From assembly GCF_019168305.1 (NCBI RefSeq), contig NZ_JAHTBI010000066.1, positions 1 to 57,881 of the forward strand: DNA of 57,881 bases, in the 5' to 3' direction. This DNA is from Pseudomonas aegrilactucae. Lineage in GTDB: Bacteria; Pseudomonadota; Gammaproteobacteria; Pseudomonadales; Pseudomonadaceae. Under the pieces are notes generated by a model that searched no databases, was not told where the DNA came from, and worked only from the letters and a program-made list of their open reading frames with translations. Of this stretch, positions 7,713 through 16,757 are shown piece after piece; within the stretch, counting starts at the first letter, position 1, and every line of letters begins with the position of its first letter. A program made the translations under genes and the position numbers.

Positions 7713-9065
7713 TCACTCAACAATTCGGGCAATGCGCTCGCGTTTGAGGAGGCCTGCGCCTGCCAAGTTCCGAAGTGTTTGCTGCAACGCTGCGCGCTCG
7801 CCCCTGGGCGTCACGGGATCGACAATCCGATACTGGCGATCGCACCACTGCTCGACCTGGCCAAGCCAGAACGCCTGCATCACAGGCTCCGCATCCAGCC
7901 GCCCCAGCAGGTACGCCAACTGCTGCCAACCCGGTAGCAGATGCAGTATTGCCTGACGGCGCGCGAGCGACAGTGCATGCCAGTGCTGATCCAGCGTGGC
8001 GCGCAACCCAGCGTTGAGCGCTGCCCACGGCTGCGGGTGCAGCCGATCGATCACGGCCGCGAACACGCGCTCCGACGGGTCCTCCAGCGCCTCGAAGAGT
8101 GCGGGCAGCCGGTGATCCCCCAGCAGCCGTACGGCGCCATGGCGCACGCTGGGCCAGGACGAGTGCAGCGCTTCGGTCAGCCACTGCTCGGCGAGGCCGA
8201 CGTTCAGCTCTGCGGCCAGGCCGAGCGTACCGAGCCAATCCTGACGTGTGCCGGGCAGGCCCTGATCCAGCCGCTCGGCCAGCACAGCACGCGCATCGAC
8301 CTCGTGGCGCGGCGCTGCCCAGCGCGCCAGGCTACGGATCGAAGGCGACGCATCGAGCAAGGCGGTGCGCAACACCGGCCTGGCATCGTCGAGCAACGGC
8401 AGCAGCGCGCGCAGCACCGCCACACGCACGTTGGCACCGGGTCGGGACATGGCCTGCATCAGCAGTGGCACCGCCTGCGCAACCGGCAAGGCCTGGCAGG
8501 CCGACACGGCGGCCAGGCGAACGGTCAGCTCGCGATGGGCCAGGGCGTCACGCAACAGCGCAGGCTCGCCGACGTGGTTTTCCAGCAACAGCGCAAACAG
8601 ATAGCGCGCCGCTTTACCCTGGCGTGCAAGAAAATGTGCGTAGACCTGGTCGTGTACTTCGCGAGCCTGCAGTACCCCACGTACGGCCAGCAGCGTAGGG
8701 CCATGATCGGCCCGCTGGCGCGCAGCCAGTGCGATGAGCCCGTCCAGCGCAAACAGCAACGCGGGGGCCTGAGCCGGTGTCAGATACTGATCAAGGCCCG
8801 CTGCGGCCAGCTCGCGCACCTGCGCCACCCAGTCATTCAAGCGTTCGATCAATGCCACCAGGGCTTCGCAAGATCGCTCGCTGCACAGGGCTCGCACTGC
8901 GACCTCTCGAACGAAGCCATTTTCGTGGCGGCTGAGTTCGGCCCAGGCTATGTCCTCCCCTGCCCCTGACAGCAGTGCCAGCGCCTTGTTACGCCGATAC
9001 TCTGCCAATGTGGGCGCAGGCCCGTGGCTCCTGAGCCTGTCCAGCCAGTCTTGCATTGCGTTCAC
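7713..9065 (-). CDS. HEAT-repeat protein
   Basis: A 450-residue soluble protein made almost wholly of alpha-helical HEAT/PBS-lyase-like repeats. Recurring units such as VREVAVRALCSE, VRLAAVSACQAL, VRVAVLRALLPLL, IRSLARWAAP and VRHGAVRLLGDH are spaced at roughly 30-40 residues. Such solenoids bind other proteins, and no catalytic residues are visible. The start ATG at 9065 follows a poor ribosome site; the internal methionine four codons later is an alternative. It is 94 bp upstream of the kinase gene on the same strand, so the two may be cotranscribed, but I see no evidence that they act together. Confidence 0.7.
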   Translation of the reverse strand: MNAMQDWLDRLRSHGPAPTLAEYRRNKALALLSGAGEDIAWAELSRHENGFVREVAVRALCSERSCEALVALIERLNDWVAQVRELAAAGLDQYLTPAQAPALLFALDGLIALAARQRADHGPTLLAVRGVLQAREVHDQVYAHFLARQGKAARYLFALLLENHVGEPALLRDALAHRELTVRLAAVSACQALPVAQAVPLLMQAMSRPGANVRVAVLRALLPLLDDARPVLRTALLDASPSIRSLARWAAPRHEVDARAVLAERLDQGLPGTRQDWLGTLGLAAELNVGLAEQWLTEALHSSWPSVRHGAVRLLGDHRLPALFEALEDPSERVFAAVIDRLHPQPWAALNAGLRATLDQHWHALSLARRQAILHLLPGWQQLAYLLGRLDAEPVMQAFWLGQVEQWCDRQYRIVDPVTPRGERAALQQTLRNLAGAGLLKRERIARIVE

Positions 9066-9193
9066 GCTTCAATCCTTCTGTGCGTGGAAGGGTTCACTGT
9101 CCAAACATGAGAACACGAAGTGCGCCCGTGCGCCTTTCTCCGACCGCGAAAAACCCGCACAATTGCCGGCTTTTTCCCGACAGGAAGTCCTCC

Positions 9194-9406
9194 ATGCAGC
9201 GGATCGTGATTCTGGGCAACGCCGGCAGCGGCAAATCCACGCTCGCCCGCGCGCTGGGCAAGCGCCTGGGTTTGCCCGTGGTGCGCCTGGCCAAGGGGCC
9301 GCAGGTGCCGGTGCTGCATCTGCGCGGCAGACGGCAGGTCGATGCGTTTCTTTCGCAGCCCCAACTGCCCCCTGTAGACGTGGTGACCTGCGACGTTAGC
9401 CGGTAG
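9194..9406 (+). pseudogene. Internally deleted P-loop nucleotide kinase-like gene
   Basis: A 70-residue frame with a perfect P-loop at its start, GNAGSGKSTLARALGKRLG (residues 8-26), then LPVV. It then passes directly into KGPQVPVLHLRGRRQVDAFL, which resembles the C-terminal end of small adenylate-kinase-like proteins of about 170-180 residues. The whole middle, with the substrate and lid regions, is missing while the frame is kept. A Shine-Dalgarno AGGAAG lies before ATG 9194. It is either a deletion relic or a very small surviving fold. A deletion relic is more likely. The stop lies 1 bp before the PucR start at 9408. Confidence 0.6.
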
Positions 9407-9407
9407 C

Positions 9408-10889
9408 ATGGCCACTCAAGAAACGCACAACGGTACCCTTATGCTAACCGTGCAGGACCTGATCGATATCGAGCTGCTCAAGCTGCAGGCAGTGGCAGGC
9501 CTGGCCGGTACCAGCCGGCAAATCACCTGGGCGCATACCGTCGATTTGCCCGACCCGTGGCGCTGGGTATCGCCCGGCGACCTGGTGATGACCACAGGGC
9601 TGGGCATCCCGCGTGCTGCAAAGGCGCAGACCACCTGGCTCGAACAACTGGTGCAGAGCAATGCCAGCGCCCTGGTGGTTGCCCCCAGGCCAGACGCGCC
9701 GCCCCTTTCGCGCAACTTCCTGGAGGCGGCTGATCGCCTGATGTTCCCGGTGCTGCAAGCCAGCTTCGAGCTGGAGTTCGTGAAGCTTTCCCACTACGTG
9801 ATCGAAAGCGTTCTGCAGGCCCAGCGCGAACGCTTCAATGCCAGCGAGCGCCTGTTCCAGACCTACGCCGAAGCACTGCGCAAAGCCCCCGAAATGGCCG
9901 GGCGACTGTCGATCCTGGCGAGCACGCTGAAGCTGAACCTGGCCATCGAGGATGCGGTCAGTGGTGCCTGCATCGTCGACACTGCCCTGACCGATGACAA
10001 GGCGCACGAAGGCGTCGAACGCATACCGATTGGTGGCCGTACGCGGGCCAACCTGGTGATGGTGCGCACCGGCAAGCGCACGCAGGATGACGCGATTCTG
10101 GTGCGCTCGCTGGTTGGGCTGCTGGGGGTGGAACTGGAACGGCTGCTGATTCACCGCGATCAGCAGCGTGAAGAAGGCGCCGCACTGCTGCGCAGCCTGC
10201 TCGACAGTGAGACCGAGCTCACCCTCGCCCGCCCCCTGCTGGAGCGTCGGGGCCTGGTCGGCCCACTGGTGAGCCTGGCGATCCTGCCCGGTTGCAACGG
10301 GCCTTGGCCTGCCCAGGAGATACACCAGTCACCCGCCCTGCATCGCGCCAGCCCGCTGTTGCTCAACGACACGCCCCTGCTGTTGGCACTCAGCCAGGAT
10401 GACAGCGAAACCTTCGCTGCCCTGCGGGGCAATCTGGGGGCTGGCACCGTGATCGGCATCAGCGGCCCCATTGCGGCGGCCACCGGGTTTCGTGAAAGCG
10501 TCAGGCAAGCGCGCCTGGCGCTGACCCAGGCCCGGGAAACCGGCGCGCCGCTACTGCGCTACGCAGAAGCCGAGACCGGGCTGATCATGGCCCCCAAATC
10601 CCTGGAGGAGGCCCGCGCACTGGTGGGGCGTTACCTGGGCCCGTTGATCGAGCACGACCGCAGCCAGGGCGCCGCCTTGCTGCAGACCCTGATGACGTTC
10701 CTCGACAATGACGGCAACTGGAAAGCCGCCGCCTCGGACCTGGGCATACACCGCCAGACGCTGGTCTACCGCCTCAAGCTGGTGGAGCAACTGACCGGGA
10801 TCAAGCCCACCACCACCCAGGGCATCGCGCGCTTCTGGATTGCGCTGCAGGCCGGCAAGAACACCGAACTGCTGGAGGGCAAACGCTGA
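9408..10889 (+). CDS. PucR-family transcriptional regulator
   Basis: A 493-residue regulator with the PucR layout: an N-terminal purine-catabolism-regulator-like domain (LTVQDLIDIELLKLQ onwards, about residues 12-130), a central GGDEF-like region (about 280-400) and a C-terminal helix-turn-helix of the PucR type, DLGIHRQTLVYRLKLVEQLTG (about 443-463). Such proteins activate purine, amine or amino-acid catabolism in response to a pathway compound. ATG 9441 (MLTVQDL), 11 codons in, is an equally plausible start. It converges on the permease-oxidoreductase-cupin-dehydrogenase operon, sharing a terminator with it, so control of that operon is the natural guess. Confidence 0.85.
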   Translation: MATQETHNGTLMLTVQDLIDIELLKLQAVAGLAGTSRQITWAHTVDLPDPWRWVSPGDLVMTTGLGIPRAAKAQTTWLEQLVQSNASALVVAPRPDAPPLSRNFLEAADRLMFPVLQASFELEFVKLSHYVIESVLQAQRERFNASERLFQTYAEALRKAPEMAGRLSILASTLKLNLAIEDAVSGACIVDTALTDDKAHEGVERIPIGGRTRANLVMVRTGKRTQDDAILVRSLVGLLGVELERLLIHRDQQREEGAALLRSLLDSETELTLARPLLERRGLVGPLVSLAILPGCNGPWPAQEIHQSPALHRASPLLLNDTPLLLALSQDDSETFAALRGNLGAGTVIGISGPIAAATGFRESVRQARLALTQARETGAPLLRYAEAETGLIMAPKSLEEARALVGRYLGPLIEHDRSQGAALLQTLMTFLDNDGNWKAAASDLGIHRQTLVYRLKLVEQLTGIKPTTTQGIARFWIALQAGKNTELLEGKR

Positions 10890-10891
10890 AT

Positions 10892-10928
10892 GCACAACGG
10901 CCCCGCTGCGTGGGCGGGGCCGTTGTGC
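10892..10928. terminator. Bidirectional terminator
   Basis: A perfect 15-bp stem, GCACAACGGCCCCGC (10892-10906) with its complement at 10914-10928, and a 7-nt loop. It lies between the convergent PucR and dehydrogenase genes. It lacks long T runs, but the stem is very stable and serves both directions. Confidence 0.75.
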
Positions 10929-10947
10929 GTTCAACTGACCGACGGCG

Positions 10948-12459
10948 TCAGTTGCTGGTCGGCATGGCGAACTCCGCGCCCTTGGCAATCGACTGCGGCC
11001 AGCGCTGCATGATGCTCTTCTGCTTGGTGTAGAAGCGTACGCCCTCTTCGCCATAAGCGTGCATGTCGCCGAACAGGCTCTTCTTCCAGCCGCCAAAACC
11101 ATGCCAGGCCATCGGCACCGGAATCGGCACGTTGATGCCCACCATGCCGACCTGGATACGACGGCCGAACTCGCGCGCGATGTGACCGTCGCGCGTATAG
11201 CAGCTCACGCCGTTGCCGAACTCGTGGTCATTGATCAGTTGCACGGCTTCGGCGAAATCCTTGACGCGGATGCAGGCCAGCACCGGGCCGAAGATTTCCT
11301 CCTTGTAGATGCGCATGTCGGGGGTGACGTCGTCGAACAGCGTGCCGCCCATCCAGAAGCCGTCGCCGCAGCCTTCACCGGCCGCCTCACCATTGAACCC
11401 ACGGCCGTCGACCAACAGCGTCGCCCCTTCCTTGACGCCCTGCTCGATGTAGCCGGTGATGCGCTCATGGGCTGCACGGGTCACGATCGGCCCCATCTCG
11501 GCATCGAGGTTGGTGCCATTGAGCACCTTCAGTGCCCGCGTGCGCTCGATCAGTTTCGGCATGACCTTTTCGGCGGTTTCATCCCCCACGAAGACCGCCA
11601 CGCTGATGGCCATGCAACGCTCGCCTGCCGAGCCGTAGGCTGCACCGATCAACGCATCGACGACCTGGTCGATATCGGCATCGGGCATCACCACCAGATG
11701 GTTCTTGGCGCCACCCAGGGCCTGGACGCGCTTGCCGTGGCGCGCGCCGGTTTCGTAGATGTGGTTGGCGATGGGCGTGGAGCCGACAAACGAAATCGCC
11801 TGCACATCGGGGTGTTCGAGCAGCGCGCTGACCGCCTCCTTGTCACCCTGCACGACGTTGAACACGCCGTCCGGCAGGCCCGCCTGCTTGAGCAGCTCGG
11901 CAATGTACAGGCTCGGGCTGGGGTCCAGGGGGCTGGGCTTGAGCACGAAGGTGTTACCGGTGGCCAATGCCACCGGGAACATCCACATCGGCACCATCAC
12001 CGGGAAGTTGAACGGCGTCACGCCCGCCACCACGCCCAGCGGCTGACGCAAGGTCCAGTTGTCTATATTGGTGCTGACCTGATCGGTGAAATCGGTCTTG
12101 AGCAGTTGCGGCGCGCCACAGGCGAACTCGACCACCTCGATGCCACGCATCACCTCGCCCTGCGCATCGGTGAACACCTTGCCATGCTCGGCGGTGATCA
12201 GCCGGGCCAGGTCGTCACGGTGCTCGTTGAGCAGCGCCAGGAAACGGTTGAGCACGCGCGAACGGCGCAGCGGCGACAGGTTGCTCCAGGCCGGGAACGC
12301 GGCCTTGGCAGACGCCACGGCGGCGTCCACGTCTGCATGGCTGGCCAGTTGCACCTGGCCGGTGACCACACCGGTGGCCGGGTTGTACACCGGCAGTTGC
12401 TGGCCGCTGGTAGCCTGCGTCGCAGCGCCAGAGATCCAGTTTACGATGGTAGTTGTCAT
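10948..12459 (-). CDS. CoA-acylating (methyl)malonate-semialdehyde dehydrogenase, MmsA-like
   Basis: A 503-residue aldehyde dehydrogenase closely resembling MmsA, which converts methylmalonate or malonate semialdehyde with CoA and NAD+ to propionyl-CoA or acetyl-CoA and CO2. The NAD-domain asparagine (TPFNFP, N151) and catalytic cysteine (SAGERCMAIS, C282) are present. The usual non-acylating general-base glutamate region is replaced by the MmsA-type sequence ALGGAKNHLVVMPDAD. ATG 12459 is chosen because it is preceded by GAGAAG and gives the family length, although the frame is open further upstream. It is the last gene of a four-gene leftward operon, which suggests it handles the semialdehyde released by the upstream FAD enzyme. 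Confidence 0.85.
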   Translation of the reverse strand: MTTTIVNWISGAATQATSGQQLPVYNPATGVVTGQVQLASHADVDAAVASAKAAFPAWSNLSPLRRSRVLNRFLALLNEHRDDLARLITAEHGKVFTDAQGEVMRGIEVVEFACGAPQLLKTDFTDQVSTNIDNWTLRQPLGVVAGVTPFNFPVMVPMWMFPVALATGNTFVLKPSPLDPSPSLYIAELLKQAGLPDGVFNVVQGDKEAVSALLEHPDVQAISFVGSTPIANHIYETGARHGKRVQALGGAKNHLVVMPDADIDQVVDALIGAAYGSAGERCMAISVAVFVGDETAEKVMPKLIERTRALKVLNGTNLDAEMGPIVTRAAHERITGYIEQGVKEGATLLVDGRGFNGEAAGEGCGDGFWMGGTLFDDVTPDMRIYKEEIFGPVLACIRVKDFAEAVQLINDHEFGNGVSCYTRDGHIAREFGRRIQVGMVGINVPIPVPMAWHGFGGWKKSLFGDMHAYGEEGVRFYTKQKSIMQRWPQSIAKGAEFAMPTSN

Positions 12460-12520
12460 TGGAATCTTCTCGTTCATGGGTAGCTTGATGATGAGTCGTA
12501 CGGTGGCTGCCAGGCGTGGC

Positions 12521-12871
12521 TCAGTAGATCGCGTAGACCTTCCTGACCTTCTCCAGCACATCCCAGCGCCCGGTCCAGCCGGGTGGCAGGATGATCAGGT
12601 CACCCCCTGTGACGTCCACCGCTTCACCGGTCGCGTCATCGGTCAGCACAGCGCGGCCACTGATGATGTAGGTGAACTCGGTGTCGGGCCGGTTGACCAC
12701 CGGCCAGCCGCCGGGCTCGCACTCCCAGACCCCCAGGTTGCCCGTCGCACCCGGTGCCAGTGTCTGGATCGCGATCTGTGGATCGCCTTTGTCAGCGCCG
12801 GCACGTTGGCCGGCAGGGTTCAACGGCAGCGACGCGATGGCGGCGGCCTTGATAATCGTGAATGTTGTCAC
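12521..12871 (-). CDS. Small cupin protein (DUF861/Cupin_3)
   Basis: A 116-residue single-domain cupin. The first motif appears around GNLGVWECEPGGWPV and the second around GGDLIILPPGWTGRWDV, the usual form of the DUF861 group that includes ureidoglycine aminohydrolase relatives. Proteins of this type are common beside amine oxidoreductases and may act on or bind a reactive intermediate. It lies 12 bp after the FAD oxidoreductase and 61 bp before the dehydrogenase, so it is very likely cotranscribed with both. The reaction is unknown. Confidence 0.8.
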   Translation of the reverse strand: MTTFTIIKAAAIASLPLNPAGQRAGADKGDPQIAIQTLAPGATGNLGVWECEPGGWPVVNRPDTEFTYIISGRAVLTDDATGEAVDVTGGDLIILPPGWTGRWDVLEKVRKVYAIY

Positions 12872-12883
12872 GGCATACTCCTG

Positions 12884-14266
12884 TTAATGCGCACCGGTCA
12901 GTTTCTCGAGCAGCATCGCGGTGCGAGAGGGACGATGGGTGATGCGCTCTTCGATATCACTCAGCGAAGCGGCTGCAAGGCCACTGTTCACGCCGAGCCA
13001 GCGCAGCGGCTCCGGCTCCCACGGCGGGGAGCGATGATTGACGAAGGGCAGCGCGTTGATGTCTTCGTCCTGTTCAAGGATCAGGTTGCGCAGCAGGCGG
13101 CCCGCCAGGTTGCTGGTGGCGACACCGTCACCGACATAGTTGCCGGCCCAGGCGATACGGTTCTTGCGATCGATGCTCACGGTCGGGCACCAGTCACGCG
13201 AAACCCCCAGTGCGCCACCCCAGCGGTGGGTGATACGTGCGTCGGCCAGGGCGGGGAAAAACTCCACCATCGCTGCGTGAATCTTGTGGTGCACGTTGTC
13301 CACCAGGTCGGCTTGCTCGGATATGCGCGAGCCCCACTGATAGGGTGCACCGCGGCCGCCGAACACCAGCCGGCCTTCTGCAGTGACCTGCCCGTACACG
13401 CGCAGGTGGCGCATGTCGTTGAACGCCAGGCGATGATCGAGTTTGAGCCGGGTGAGCAGCTCGCGCGGTAGCGGCTCGGTGGCCAGCACCAGCGAATACA
13501 GCGGGATGACGAAGCGCGAATAACCGGGCTGCTGCGAGGTGAAGGCCTCGGTGGCGCGCACCGTGAACTCGGCGCGCACCGAACCGTGCGCCGTTTGCAC
13601 GTGCCCCGGTACATGCTCGGTCACTGCCGACTGCTCGTAGATTCTGGCGCCCATCTGCTCGACCAGCCGGGCCAGACCACGCACCAGCTTGCCGGGGTGA
13701 ATCAGCGCGCAATGCTCGGTGTACAGCCCGCCCACTGCACCCTGTGCGCCCACCCTGGCGCTGGCCTGGGCTGCATCCAGGGCCTGCCACTGCTGCGGCA
13801 GCCCAAAACGCGCCGACGCCTCCACTGTGGCCCGAACCCGCGCCAGTTGCGGTGCGCTGCGGGCCAGCGAAAGAAAGCCCTGCTTGGCGTAGTCCGCCTC
13901 GACGCCCTCCAGCGCGAGCACCCGACCGATTTCATCGACCGTGTCGTTCATCGCAGCCTGCAGGTGCAAGGCGGCGTTGTGCGAGTACATCTGCGCCACC
14001 CTGGGCAGGGAAATCGGGAAGATGGCCGACGCCCAGCCACCATTGCGCCCCGAGGCGCCGAAGCCGACCTGATGCTTCTCGAGCAATACCACGCGCAGTG
14101 ACGGGTCTTGCTTGAGCAGGTAGTACGCGGTCCACAGGCCCGTGTACCCCGCGCCGATGATCACCACATCGGCCTGCACGCTCGCCTGCAGGCGCTCGCG
14201 CGGTGGGCCGGGTTCGAACCACAGCGGCCTGTTGGGTAACTGAGTCAATTCACGTTTTGCTGACAT
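12884..14266 (-). CDS. FAD-dependent amine/amino-acid oxidoreductase (DAO family)
   Basis: A 460-residue flavoenzyme with an N-terminal dinucleotide site VVIIGAGYTGLWTAYYLL (GxGxxG at residues 38-43), the downstream GASGRNGGW motif typical of PuuB/OrdL-like gamma-glutamylputrescine oxidases, and a C-terminal FAD contact, IAWAGNYVGDGVATSNLAGR. Such enzymes oxidise an amine to an imine that hydrolyses to an aldehyde or keto acid. The frame is open for about 130 codons upstream of ATG 14266, but that part is arginine-rich antisense-like sequence. ATG 14266 has a GGAAG ribosome site and the conserved family start. The neighbouring permease and MmsA-like enzyme suggest a substrate that yields a semialdehyde. 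Confidence 0.85.
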   Translation of the reverse strand: MSAKRELTQLPNRPLWFEPGPPRERLQASVQADVVIIGAGYTGLWTAYYLLKQDPSLRVVLLEKHQVGFGASGRNGGWASAIFPISLPRVAQMYSHNAALHLQAAMNDTVDEIGRVLALEGVEADYAKQGFLSLARSAPQLARVRATVEASARFGLPQQWQALDAAQASARVGAQGAVGGLYTEHCALIHPGKLVRGLARLVEQMGARIYEQSAVTEHVPGHVQTAHGSVRAEFTVRATEAFTSQQPGYSRFVIPLYSLVLATEPLPRELLTRLKLDHRLAFNDMRHLRVYGQVTAEGRLVFGGRGAPYQWGSRISEQADLVDNVHHKIHAAMVEFFPALADARITHRWGGALGVSRDWCPTVSIDRKNRIAWAGNYVGDGVATSNLAGRLLRNLILEQDEDINALPFVNHRSPPWEPEPLRWLGVNSGLAAASLSDIEERITHRPSRTAMLLEKLTGAH

Positions 14267-14325
14267 GCTGATGGCTTCCCATTGACGACCCTGAACAGGG
14301 GTTGTGTCTGATACGGCGCGGCGGG

Positions 14326-15723
14326 CTAGGTGCTGCTCGCAGGCCCGGTCTTGACCTCGGTGCGGCGACCCGCGCGGGATACGCGCAGCAGCACGTAGGA
14401 GGCGGCGATCACGGCAATGGCGAGCAGGCATTGCACAAGGCTGACCTGCATGGTGGGGTCGAAGGCCATGCTGACGAGTACCGCCAGGATCGAGGCCGTG
14501 ACCAGCAGCGGCAGCCACGGGTGGCCCCACATGGCGAACTTCAGCGACCCCTCCTGCACCCACTTGCGGCGCAATTTGATTTGCGACAGGCAGATCACCA
14601 GATAGACGAACAGGAACACCGTGCCGGATGAATTGATCAGGAACTGGAACACCGTATCGGGCCATACCGCGGCAATGACCACGCAGCCGTAGCCCACCAG
14701 CGTCGAGGCAATCACCCCACGCACCGGCACGCCCCTGCTGCTGACCGCGGCGATCCAGCGTGGCGCCTCATCGTTGGAGGCCAGCACGTAGAGCAGTCGC
14801 GACGAGGTGTACAGCCCTGCGTTCAATACCGACAGCACCGCCACCAGGATCACCAGGGTGAGCATGTCGCCCGCACCGGGGATGCCCATATGTTCCAGCG
14901 TGGTCACGAAAGGCGACTTGCCGGGGGTGATCTCGGTCCAGGGCTGGGCGATCACGATGAAAAAGGTCGCCAGCACGAAGAACACCAGGATGCGCACCAT
15001 CACGGTGTTGACGGCCTTGCGGATGTTGCGCGAAGGGTCCTCGGACTCGGCCGCCGCCAGGGTGGCCACCTCCACGCCGGTCATGGAGAAGATCACCACC
15101 ACCACACCGGTGAACAGCGACGACACGCCATGGGGCAGGAAGCCGCCATGCGCGGTCAGGTTGCTGAAGCTTGCGTTCGAGCCGGGCCAGAGGTTGAAGA
15201 CATAGGCGCCGGTCACCAGCAGAAACACCACGATGGCGACGACCTTGATGCCGGCAAACCAGTACTCGGCCTCGCCGAAGGAGTGCACCGACATCAGGTT
15301 GAGCAAGGTCATGCCCACCATCAGCCCCAGGGCGATGACCCACACCGGCAGGTCCGGGAACCAGCCATTGATGATCTGGCCGCCCACCACCGCTTCGAAG
15401 CCGACCACGATGACCCAGAAGTACCAGTACAGCCAACCGGTCATGTAGCCTGCCGGGCGACCGAACGCCATGCGCGCGTAATCGACGAACGAGCCCTTGG
15501 CCGGGTGCGCGGCGGCCATCTCGCCGAGCATGCGCATCACCAGCGCGACGATCAGGCCGGTGATGGCGTAGGTAATGAAAGCGCCGGGGCCGGTAGAGGC
15601 GATCACGGCACTGGAGCCGACGAACAGCCCCGCACCGATGACACCGCCCAGGGCCAGCATACTGATGTGTCGCGTCTTGAGTGCACGCTTCAAGCGCGGA
15701 TCGTGCTCCGTCTGAACAGGCAT
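14326..15723 (-). CDS. APC-family amino acid permease
   Basis: A 465-residue inner-membrane permease of the amino acid-polyamine-organocation superfamily, AAT/GabP-like. The conserved opening (LALGGVIGAGLFVGSS at about residues 23-38, followed by GPGAFITYAITG) is the substrate-binding helix 1 motif, and about 12 hydrophobic segments are visible. AGGAG lies before the ATG at 15723. It is the first gene of the operon, with 59 bp to the FAD oxidoreductase, and presumably imports the amine or amino acid that the operon degrades. The promoter should lie in 15724-15950. Confidence 0.9.
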   Translation of the reverse strand: MPVQTEHDPRLKRALKTRHISMLALGGVIGAGLFVGSSAVIASTGPGAFITYAITGLIVALVMRMLGEMAAAHPAKGSFVDYARMAFGRPAGYMTGWLYWYFWVIVVGFEAVVGGQIINGWFPDLPVWVIALGLMVGMTLLNLMSVHSFGEAEYWFAGIKVVAIVVFLLVTGAYVFNLWPGSNASFSNLTAHGGFLPHGVSSLFTGVVVVIFSMTGVEVATLAAAESEDPSRNIRKAVNTVMVRILVFFVLATFFIVIAQPWTEITPGKSPFVTTLEHMGIPGAGDMLTLVILVAVLSVLNAGLYTSSRLLYVLASNDEAPRWIAAVSSRGVPVRGVIASTLVGYGCVVIAAVWPDTVFQFLINSSGTVFLFVYLVICLSQIKLRRKWVQEGSLKFAMWGHPWLPLLVTASILAVLVSMAFDPTMQVSLVQCLLAIAVIAASYVLLRVSRAGRRTEVKTGPASST

Positions 15724-15950
15724 GGCTGTCTCCTCTTGTTTTAGTAATCAACACCGCCTTTCAGAAGGTTATGCACGTGAGGTGCGGGAGAACATCGTCA
15801 AAAAACACGCTGCGGGCGCATGGGTTGTACAAATGTATGAAGGCCGCGCATTAAAGTTTGCGCCGCGTGCGCCGTTAAGTGCCTCAATGGAATGCACGTG
15901 GCAGCGCAACGCGCACGCGCTGTTTTCGCCCGATCGAAACGGAGAAAATC

Positions 15951-16757
15951 ATGGATGGTGTCAACGGCGCAGGTACGCCCTACAGAACAACCTTGCGAGC
16001 GCCACAAGGCGTCGCACAAACGGCGCAGAGCAACGCTGGCAACGGCCCGATTCCCGCTATCGAAGGCCAGGCCACGGTCGGCATCTCGTCACTGGCACAC
16101 ATGCTCAGCGACGCAGCCGCACGCGCGGCGCAGCGGGACGCCAGCACGAGCCGAAATGAGCGGGTAGCCATTGGCGACCGGGCCACCCAAGCGATTCAGA
16201 GCCCTGTGTATGAGCAATCCAAGGAAATGCGCGATGCGCAGGTGCCTGACTCGGACGACCCTCAACGGCTGAAGCAGGCTAGCCAGGCAACCGCCTCGCT
16301 CAACGGCAAAGGCGAAAATCCGTTCAAGGGCCTGTCCCTGGAGCAACTGGCGTTGATCGAATACGACGAAAGCGGTGCCTTCACCCTCAACGAACGACGC
16401 GCCGCCCGAGTGGCCTCACACCAGGCGCAGTCTGACTGGTCCAGGGACGTGTCCAACCAGCTGATGCAGGAATACAACCGCGACGGGCACTTCTCGCCCA
16501 AGACCCTGCAGGGCATTCTGGACTACTACAAGAACCTGCCACCGATTCTCGAAGCCCGCCTGGGCGACGACTACGAAGCCAACCTGAACATGCACATCAA
16601 GAGCGCGCAATTCGAGGCGTATCAGCACCGCGACCCGTCGCAGTCGGCCGAGGGCAAGGGGCAATTGCCGACGCTGCTCGATCTGTTGTTCGCGCAACTG
16701 CGGCGCGACATGCAAGCAGCGGCTCAGACCGAGGCCAAGGCTACGGTGCAACAGTGA
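15951..16757 (+). CDS. Hypothetical hydrophilic protein, Pseudomonas-type
   Basis: A 268-residue soluble, alanine- and glutamine-rich protein starting MDGVNGAGTPYR at ATG 15951, which has GGAG six bases before it. The first 110 residues look disordered. The middle segment, FKGLSLEQLALIEYDESGAFTLNERRAA in two parts (about residues 125-152), is a conserved block that I associate with Pseudomonas proteins of unknown function. No signal peptide or membrane helix is present. Its 3' end overlaps the convergent gene by 17 bp. It is divergent from the permease operon, sharing the 227-bp region upstream. The function is unknown. Confidence 0.6.
   Translation: MDGVNGAGTPYRTTLRAPQGVAQTAQSNAGNGPIPAIEGQATVGISSLAHMLSDAAARAAQRDASTSRNERVAIGDRATQAIQSPVYEQSKEMRDAQVPDSDDPQRLKQASQATASLNGKGENPFKGLSLEQLALIEYDESGAFTLNERRAARVASHQAQSDWSRDVSNQLMQEYNRDGHFSPKTLQGILDYYKNLPPILEARLGDDYEANLNMHIKSAQFEAYQHRDPSQSAEGKGQLPTLLDLLFAQLRRDMQAAAQTEAKATVQQ

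Noticed and set aside
6050..7747. A 565-codon open frame on the + strand opposite the hybrid kinase
   Set aside because: It is antisense to a gene with complete PAS, HisKA, HATPase and receiver motifs. Long antisense frames are expected from the third-position GC bias of this DNA.
12460..12561. N-terminal extension of the MmsA-like protein
   Set aside because: The added 34 codons overlap the cupin gene and are unlike the family. ATG 12459 has the ribosome site and gives the normal length.
14205..14225. GGGTTCGAACC as a tRNA T-arm
   Set aside because: It is inside the FAD oxidoreductase coding region and no surrounding cloverleaf can be folded.
14267..14665. N-terminal extension of the FAD oxidoreductase
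   Set aside because: It lies antisense-like over the permease end and the intergenic gap, is arginine/histidine rich, and the family start is at ATG 14266.
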